Below are positions 59,271 through 64,000 of a stretch of 64,000 nucleotides of DNA, one piece after another; position 1 is the stretch's first letter; each line of letters begins with the position of its first letter. Source of the stretch: a bacterium (GTDB taxonomy: Bacteria; Elusimicrobiota; Elusimicrobia; UBA1565; UBA9628); the NCBI GenBank assembly GCA_021822495.1, contig JAKAQO010000003.1:19227-83226 (forward strand), read 5' to 3'. Below the pieces are notes generated by a model. It was given only the letters and a program-made list of their open reading frames with translations. It was not told where the DNA came from and made no database searches. A program made the position numbers and the translations under genes.

Positions 59271-61100
59271 CTAGCGCGGGGAGCGAAAGGCAAAAAGAGC
59301 CGCAAGGCCCAAAATCGTCACCAAGATATTGGCGCCGAGAATGATATGGGGCATGGTCAAAAATGCGGCCCAGGCGGGAAAAATCTGGCCAAGGCCAGCC
59401 GCGATAAAGATAGGCAAGGTTCCCAAAATACTGGCCGTCATCATCCATTTGGAAAGATTTTTAAGTTTTGATTGCGGAAGCTTTTCCTGGTAAAGACTCA
59501 TCCATTTGTTCGAGTTAATCATCACCATCCCGCCCATGACTCCCGCAAGAACCATGGACAAGGCGGGAATGGGAATGAGCGAACTCGCCCATAAAAACGC
59601 CAAGGCTGAACCAATTCCGGCCAAGGTCCAAGGCCTTTCGCCTTTTTTTGGCAAAAGAGCCGCAGTCGCCAAGAACCCGAAAACCCAGCTCCCGAAATCA
59701 TAAGCGCCAATGATATTTCCCGTCATCTTGTCATCATGCCAGATTCCCATGGAAATCGCGGCGGCAAAGACCGAATAGAGAGAAAAATGAATAAACCTAA
59801 AGAAGACAAATGGGACATAACTGCGCCAAGACAAACCTTCTTGTGGCGTTTGTTCGATGGATACAGAAGTCGCGGAAGCAGTCGGTTTATGAAGATTTAA
59901 AGAAGCGTAAAACAAAGCCGCGATCAGAAAGAATGAGCTTGAAATTCCCATCACCACGCTTCCGCCAAAGGCATGAAGAAGCGGGACCGAAATCATCGCC
60001 ATTGAAATAGAGCTGAGCTCAATCCATTGATAGGCATAGTTAAGCCCAAATTCACGCTGAGATCTATCTGAAATTAAAAGTGGCGGAATTAAATTTTCGG
60101 TCACCCCTCGTGTTGCGCCGTAAACCAGGCCCGAAAGAGCGGAACCCAGAAGAAAAGCTCCAAAAAGCGCGGCGTGAGGCAAATGAAAGAAAAGCGCCGC
60201 TGGAACAAGCCCCCCGCTTAAGGCGGAGACTATCAACGCGACATTATTAATCGTCTTGGGGCTAAAATGCCCGACAAAAAAGGCCCCTGTCCAGGCGCCG
60301 GGAATACGTGCGATAAGATTGACTCCAGCCGCGATAATCGCCTGAGAAAGACCGAAGATTTGAGCGGTAAAAACCGGCAAAGCCACTGCCTGCATCTCTC
60401 CCCCCATCGCGGCAATAGACCAGCCGGGAACATATCTCCATAAAAATGGGGCCGGAAGCTCTTTAATACGTTCAAGCCACTTAAGTTTCTTTCGCGGGGA
60501 AGAATTTTCAGTTCCAAGAGGAATACTTGCGACTGTTTCGCGATCATGCGCATCAGCAATGGACAAAAGGGGACTGTCCCCTTTTTCGCCTCCAGGAGAA
60601 AGGAAAGGGGACTGTCCCCTTTTTTCTTTTTGCCGGTCAAAGAGGCGATTGAGAACTCCAATAGAGATTTTTCCTAAACGACGAGGCGCGCCAAGAACCT
60701 TGCCGCTAAGTTTCGATAAAAACCGGCGGCTTTGAGAGAGTGGTTTTTCCGGTTTTGAGGCCACCCCCAATTTGTTTTTGTCACCCCGACTTTCGGCCGC
60801 TTTCCAACGAATCAGGGAGCGGCGCTTCCTCGCCGACGCTCGGTCGCCGGAATGACGAAGGCCTGAATCAAAAAGGGGACTGTCCCCTTTTTCCTGTTGG
60901 CGGTCAGAAAGGTGATTAAGGACGTTATTGGGAATCTCCGGGTTTTCCGCTGGGAGAGACGCGGAAACATCAGGAATCTGAAGAGAAGAAATCTCCGGAG
61001 TTTTTTCCGAGAATTCCGCGGCCAAGGCCTGATAGGAAGAGAGGCCGGGGGAAAAAATAAAAAGAATCGCCGTCAGCGCCCAGGCGGTTATTTTTTTAAT
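59271..61100 (-). CDS. MFS-type transporter with signal peptide and repeat-laden N-terminal region
   Basis: 609 residues if begun at AUU 61100. An AAGGAG site lies 7 bases before the AUU and the first 26 codons encode a signal peptide (AWALTAILFIFSPGLSSYQA); the next standard start (TTG 61025) would remove it. About 165 low-complexity residues follow, containing three palindromic repeat copies and a second kind of repeat. A 12-helix MFS-like domain follows (about 190-609), with NLIARIPGAWTGAFFVG and YGATRGVTENLIPP. Substrate unknown. A signal peptide on an MFS protein is odd. Confidence 0.72.
   Translation of the reverse strand: MKKITAWALTAILFIFSPGLSSYQALAAEFSEKTPEISSLQIPDVSASLPAENPEIPNNVLNHLSDRQQEKGDSPLFDSGLRHSGDRASARKRRSLIRWKAAESRGDKNKLGVASKPEKPLSQSRRFLSKLSGKVLGAPRRLGKISIGVLNRLFDRQKEKRGQSPFLSPGGEKGDSPLLSIADAHDRETVASIPLGTENSSPRKKLKWLERIKELPAPFLWRYVPGWSIAAMGGEMQAVALPVFTAQIFGLSQAIIAAGVNLIARIPGAWTGAFFVGHFSPKTINNVALIVSALSGGLVPAALFFHLPHAALFGAFLLGSALSGLVYGATRGVTENLIPPLLISDRSQREFGLNYAYQWIELSSISMAMISVPLLHAFGGSVVMGISSSFFLIAALFYASLNLHKPTASATSVSIEQTPQEGLSWRSYVPFVFFRFIHFSLYSVFAAAISMGIWHDDKMTGNIIGAYDFGSWVFGFLATAALLPKKGERPWTLAGIGSALAFLWASSLIPIPALSMVLAGVMGGMVMINSNKWMSLYQEKLPQSKLKNLSKWMMTASILGTLPIFIAAGLGQIFPAWAAFLTMPHIILGANILVTILGLAALFAFRSPR
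60565..60586. repeat. Palindromic repeat copy 10, in the MFS N-terminal region
   Basis: AAAAGGGGACTGTCCCCTTTTT; on the minus strand in frame as KGDSPLL. Confidence 0.9.
60604..60625. repeat. Palindromic repeat copy 11, in the MFS N-terminal region
   Basis: AAAGGGGACTGTCCCC plus T-tract; in frame as RGQSPF. Same orientation as copy 10, about 40 bases apart. Confidence 0.9.
60778..60860. repeat. Second repeat type: ~83-bp element with inverted ends in the MFS N-terminal region
   Basis: Left end TTGTCACCCCGAC (60778-60790), right end read on the minus strand CTTCGTCATTCCGGC (60860-60846): imperfect inverted termini of the form YGTCAYYCCG. The interior contains further short inverted segments. 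It is in frame, encoding an Arg/Ser-rich stretch (SGDRASARKRRSLIRW). Looks like a small non-autonomous mobile element of the REP/MITE kind. Confidence 0.45.
60870..60892. repeat. Palindromic repeat copy 12, in the MFS N-terminal region
   Basis: AAAAAGGGGACTGTCCCCTTTTT; in frame as KGDSPLF. Confidence 0.9.
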
Positions 61101-61107
61101 GGGAATT

Positions 61108-61113
61108 CTCCTT
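61108..61113 (-). promoter_or_regulatory. Ribosome binding site that decides an AUU start
   Basis: Minus-strand AAGGAG, 7 bases before AUU 61100 of the MFS gene. Its ideal spacing, together with the signal peptide that follows, is the main reason to prefer AUU over TTG 61025. Confidence 0.6.
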
Positions 61114-61154
61114 ATTTAAGCGCTTTCCCTCGCGCCGTTTAATCCGGCTTCCTT

Positions 61155-61200
61155 ATTGTATCCAACAATTTCAGCGCGCCCAAGGGCCAAAAGGCCTAGA
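61155..61200 (-). promoter_or_regulatory. Promoter with shared upstream box (MFS gene)
   Basis: Minus strand: -10 TACAAT (61160-61155), possible -35 TTGGGC at 17 bases. Box 61185-61200, plus-strand GGCCAAAAGGCCTAGA, 24 bases upstream of the -10; a second half (GGGTCTTTTGCCGG on the minus strand) begins 23 bases farther upstream, exactly as at the receiver gene. Confidence 0.6.
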
Positions 61201-61222
61201 CCCATTCCGGCAAAAGACCCAG

Positions 61223-61245
61223 AAAAAGGGGACTGTCCCCTTTTT
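61223..61245. repeat. Palindromic repeat copy 13
   Basis: AAAAAGGGGACTGTCCCCTTTTT directly beyond the alr stop codon (minus strand), possible terminator, and just upstream of the MFS promoter. Confidence 0.9.
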
Positions 61246-62318
61246 CAAGAAACGTAAACGCGTGGAATCTGGGGATGAGCGGCAGTGCGGCGAACTGGAA
61301 GGGTGATGACATCTCCAACCTTGACGCGAGGAACTTGACTGACATCCACAAGCAGATGAGAAATTCCGCATCCCCCGATAAAAGGCGTTCTGACTTTTCC
61401 CATCATGCCCCAATACTCAAAACCGGAGCCCAGACGGATCAGGCGTTCGGCGGGCTCCATCGTAATCCCATCGGAATACCCCACAAGTAAGGTCGCCACT
61501 TTCATATTCCTCGGAGAAACGTAGGCGCTGGCATATCCGACAGATTCCCCGGCGGAAATTGAACGAATATGAATAATCCGCGTTTTAAAATGCCAAGGAT
61601 TTTTAAGCGGAAAAGAGCGCGATTTCGCGGCATTGATTCCGTAGATTAAATTTCCGATTCGCGCGAGATCCATCCGCCAATGAGGAAAATCCAGAAAAAC
61701 GGAACTGTTGGCCGCATGGCAAAGAAGACCGGGATAGGTTTTTTTTAAGCGCTCAGCGATGCGGGAAAAATCGCGAAGTTTTTCCTCCGCCTCAACCGCG
61801 TTTTTCCCGGGGATATAATCAATATGAGCGGACAAACCCTCAAGTTTAATTTTTTTAAAGCGCTTCAGATGATGGATGAATAAATCCAAGTGTCTTGGAG
61901 AAATTCCCCAACGCCCCAACCCAAAATCCAAATCCACATGGATGGAAACCGGAGAACTCAGGGAAGCTTTTGCATTGAGCGCACGAATTTGATCCAAATG
62001 ATCGACAGTCGCGGAAGTTTTTAGTTTGACCACCTCTTCCGCCATCTCCGGTAAAATCGGGGCCATCAGACAAAGAGAACGATTGATTTTTGCGCGCCTT
62101 AAATTCCTCGCTTCTTCCAAGTTCAGAACCCCGATATAAGAAACGCCGGCTTTGACCGCTTCACGAGCTACGGGAATAAGACCGTGCCCGTAAGCGTCGG
62201 CTTTTAAAACGGCCATGACCTTGGTTGAACGCCTTGACGCGGCCAAGACCCGATTAAGATTTGAACTAATCGCCTTTAAATCTATCTCAATCCATTTAAG
62301 GAAAAATTTTTCACGCAT
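61245..62318 (-). CDS. alr: Alanine racemase
   Basis: 357 residues. PLP-binding Lys in MAVLKADAYGHG, the second catalytic residue Tyr in ESVGYASAYV, and FGLGRWGI and HAANSSVFLDF in the barrel. Makes D-alanine for peptidoglycan. Full length. ATG 62318 lies 6 bases after TATAAT; no Shine-Dalgarno site. Divergent from hemC, with 40 bases between the start codons. Confidence 0.95.
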   Translation of the reverse strand: MREKFFLKWIEIDLKAISSNLNRVLAASRRSTKVMAVLKADAYGHGLIPVAREAVKAGVSYIGVLNLEEARNLRRAKINRSLCLMAPILPEMAEEVVKLKTSATVDHLDQIRALNAKASLSSPVSIHVDLDFGLGRWGISPRHLDLFIHHLKRFKKIKLEGLSAHIDYIPGKNAVEAEEKLRDFSRIAERLKKTYPGLLCHAANSSVFLDFPHWRMDLARIGNLIYGINAAKSRSFPLKNPWHFKTRIIHIRSISAGESVGYASAYVSPRNMKVATLLVGYSDGITMEPAERLIRLGSGFEYWGMMGKVRTPFIGGCGISHLLVDVSQVPRVKVGDVITLPVRRTAAHPQIPRVYVS

Positions 62319-62324
62319 GAGGCG

Positions 62325-62330
62325 ATTATA
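62325..62330 (-). promoter_or_regulatory. -10 box of alr
   Basis: Minus strand perfect TATAAT (62330-62325), 6 bases before ATG 62318; leaderless transcript predicted. Confidence 0.6.
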
Positions 62331-62346
62331 GAAAATTAGAATTTTC
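62331..62346. promoter_or_regulatory. Palindrome between the alr and hemC -10 boxes
   Basis: GAAAATT-AG-AATTTTC, a perfect 7-bp inverted repeat exactly filling the space between the two divergent -10 boxes. Could be an operator controlling both genes, or simply A/T-rich spacer. Confidence 0.35.
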
Positions 62347-62352
62347 TACAAT
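62347..62352 (+). promoter_or_regulatory. -10 box of hemC
   Basis: TACAAT ending 6 bases before ATG 62359; leaderless transcript predicted. Confidence 0.55.
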
Positions 62353-62358
62353 GACTGG

Positions 62359-63264
62359 ATGAAGCTCAGAATTGGGACTCGCGGATCGCCCTTGGCTCTC
62401 GCTCAGAGCCGCTGGGTTGAGAGCCGCCTTAAAGAAATCGAACCTTCGCTTGAAACGGAACTCATCGTCATCAAAACTTCCGGAGATTTGTTCCAGAACC
62501 AATCTCCCAAGGAGGCGCATGAGGCTTCTCTATCTCCGCAAGGGACCAAGGGTCTGTTTGTCAAGGAAATCGAAGAGAGTCTTTTAAAAGAAGACATTGA
62601 TCTGGCGGTCCACAGCGCAAAGGATATGCCCGCTCAAATTCCAAACGGGCTTCATATTCTCGCCTATCCCAAGCGGGAGAACCCGCAAGACGTTTTTATC
62701 GGACGCGGCGGAATTCTCTGGAAAGAAATAAAGCCGGGACAAACCATCGGGACCTCTTCTCTTCGGCGGCAGATTCAGCTTAAAATGGCTTTTCCGGAAG
62801 TTAACGCCGTCCCGCTTCGCGGCAACGTAGATACGCGCATAAAGAAACTGGAAGAAAAATCCCTGGACGGAATTATTCTGGCCGCCGCCGGACTTAAAAG
62901 ACTAGGGCGCGAAATTCCGTCCGCCCATCCTATTGATCTTGACGCAATGGTTCCCGCTCCCGGTCAGGGAGCCCTGGCCATTGAATCCCGCGTTCAAGAC
63001 GATCTTCGGCTTTTTTCCCAAATTCTCGATCACGGGCCGACTCGAATCGCAGTGGAATGGGAGCGAGAATTTCTAAAGACGCTGGGCGGCGGATGCTCCA
63101 CCCCCCTGGGCGCCTTTGCCGAAATAAAAACGGAAGGGCTTGAAATGCGCGTTTTTTGGTCAAAAGAAGACGGAAGTCGCGCCCGACATCTTAAAGCCCT
63201 CTGCAAGGACACCAGCCTCAGATCATCTTTCATCGAAGATTTGGCGCGCAAAGTCACAGCCTAG
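62359..63264 (+). CDS. hemC: Hydroxymethylbilane synthase (porphobilinogen deaminase)
   Basis: 301 residues. IGTRGSPLALAQ at the N-terminus, KTSGD, the catalytic Asp in AVHSAKDMPA, GTSSLRRQIQL, PLRGNVDTR, APGQGALAIE and the dipyrromethane-cofactor Cys in LGGGCSTPLGA. It polymerises four porphobilinogens; HemD then closes the ring. Full length. hemD is at 46.2-47.0 kb. Confidence 0.96.
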   Translation: MKLRIGTRGSPLALAQSRWVESRLKEIEPSLETELIVIKTSGDLFQNQSPKEAHEASLSPQGTKGLFVKEIEESLLKEDIDLAVHSAKDMPAQIPNGLHILAYPKRENPQDVFIGRGGILWKEIKPGQTIGTSSLRRQIQLKMAFPEVNAVPLRGNVDTRIKKLEEKSLDGIILAAAGLKRLGREIPSAHPIDLDAMVPAPGQGALAIESRVQDDLRLFSQILDHGPTRIAVEWEREFLKTLGGGCSTPLGAFAEIKTEGLEMRVFWSKEDGSRARHLKALCKDTSLRSSFIEDLARKVTA

Positions 63265-63282
63265 GACTCCGTGATAAAATAA

Positions 63283-64000
63283 ATGCCGCGTCTCTTCGGA
63301 CTTCCAAGTCATTCGTCCTGGGCCTATCTTGCCCATCTTTTAATCGCAAAAAAAGAAACTCCTCTTTCCCTTCCCGCATACGACGGCCCGCTCATCTTTC
63401 TGGTTAAGGAAGAAGAAGACCTGGAAGAAATTAACGCCGCCTTGGACGCTTTTTGTCCGCTATTTTCAAAACATTCAAAACTTGAACGCGCCGTTTTTGG
63501 GGAAGACGAACCAGAAAGACTTAAAAATCTTTCTCTTCTCAACTTGAGCGCGCCGCTCATTCTCCTCAGCCTTAAAGCTCTGGCATCCCCAGTTCCATCG
63601 CCGGAATTTTTTGAGCGGCAAAGCCTCACGTTTTCAATTGAGACTCAAATGAGTCGCGATGAAGCCGCTCAAAAGCTGATCCAACTGGGATATCTGCGCT
63701 CGGATTTCGTCGAATCTCCCGGAGACTTCGCCATTCGGGGCGGGATTCTTGATTTCTACAGCCCAAGCTCAAATCTCCCCACGCGCGTTCTTTTTGAAGG
63801 AAATCAAGTCGCTTCCCTGCGCGCCTTTGAACCCTCCACCCAAATGAGTTCAGGCTCCATTTCCCGCGCCGAGGCCACCCCCGCGTCAACCAAAAGCCCG
63901 CAGATGGACGCCACTCCCTTATGGAAATGGCTCTCTCAAAATTCTTTCTCAAAGGCGCTTTGGATCGCGGAAGAAGGATTGCCTCTGCCCGATGGTTTTT
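63283..64000 (+). CDS. mfd: Transcription-repair coupling factor Mfd, N-terminal part (cut by the window edge)
   Basis: 239 codons from ATG 63283 run open to the window end. The diagnostic segment GYLRSDFVESPGDFAIRGGI at about 147-166 is the UvrB-like domain of Mfd (consensus VExPGEFAVRGGILD), preceded by a poorly conserved N-terminal region. Mfd removes stalled RNA polymerase and recruits UvrA. Nineteen bases after hemC, so probably co-transcribed. The helicase domains lie outside the window. Confidence 0.85.
   Translation, partial: MPRLFGLPSHSSWAYLAHLLIAKKETPLSLPAYDGPLIFLVKEEEDLEEINAALDAFCPLFSKHSKLERAVFGEDEPERLKNLSLLNLSAPLILLSLKALASPVPSPEFFERQSLTFSIETQMSRDEAAQKLIQLGYLRSDFVESPGDFAIRGGILDFYSPSSNLPTRVLFEGNQVASLRAFEPSTQMSSGSISRAEATPASTKSPQMDATPLWKWLSQNSFSKALWIAEEGLPLPDGF

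Overview
The window is a gene-dense, contiguous stretch of a diderm (Gram-negative) bacterial chromosome of roughly 50% GC. Outer-membrane barrels, signal peptides, KDO-pathway and peptidoglycan enzymes support this, and a haem-copper oxidase points to respiration. The mixture is typical of poorly cultured phyla; the signal-peptide MFS protein, PorV-like protein and orphan TadE/G proteins make something near Elusimicrobiota/Omnitrophota my best guess, but this is inference. I saw no rRNA, tRNA, CRISPR array, transposase or prophage. No gap between genes exceeds about 150 bases except where small ORFs lie at the extreme left.

Layout. 1-1.6 kb: an AT-richer accessory patch with a truncated ORF, a 65-residue ORF and a SIR2-like NAD-dependent protein. 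1.6-7.9 kb: lipoate ligase, then the housekeeping run rplU-rpmA-obg continuing into hpnC-hpnD-hpnE (squalene synthesis) and dcd. 7.8-14.2 kb: membrane/secreted hypotheticals, TadG/TadE-like proteins and an atypical FtsH. 14.2-25.8 kb: MarC, a porin, ferredoxin, three papain-fold cell-wall enzymes or relatives, a symporter/AIR-synthase pair, greA-queG and an Omp85 barrel. 25.8-30.9 kb: the operon tpiA-pduL-deoC-ALDH16, a deoxyribose-phosphate salvage module. 30.9-39.3 kb: PorV-like barrel, DUF1189, GtrA, GH63-like glycosidase, redoxin, PAS, Amidase_3, DUF1015. 39.4-45.4 kb: a five-gene ABC-2 efflux operon, divergent from kdsD. 45.4-51.4 kb: suhB, hemD, glpK, a secreted HExxH-type protein, rlmD and a receiver protein. 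51.5-61.1 kb: Deg-like protease, S1/P1 nuclease, coiled-coil protein, OMP, cytochrome oxidase subunits I and II, and an MFS protein. 61.2-64 kb: alr, hemC and the start of mfd.

Three patterns cut across the genes. (1) At least 13 copies of a short palindrome (core GGGGACTGTCCCC flanked by A and T tracts) are scattered through the window; 8 lie in frame inside coding sequence, at N-termini or at the linker of a two-domain enzyme. (2) About 14 transcription units have a -10 box ending only 5-10 bases before the start codon, so their mRNAs should be leaderless or nearly so, while downstream operon genes use Shine-Dalgarno sites or stop/start overlaps. (3) Three promoters share a 16-bp box exactly 24 bases upstream of the -10, the cytochrome oxidase promoter has a Crp/Fnr-like palindrome at -41.5, and a 39-bp near-duplicate sits upstream of two of these promoters. 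In addition, three genes (queG, the MFS gene, the PorV-like gene) appear to start at AUA, AUU and CUG.

All function assignments rest on motif and family recognition by eye; no database search was run.
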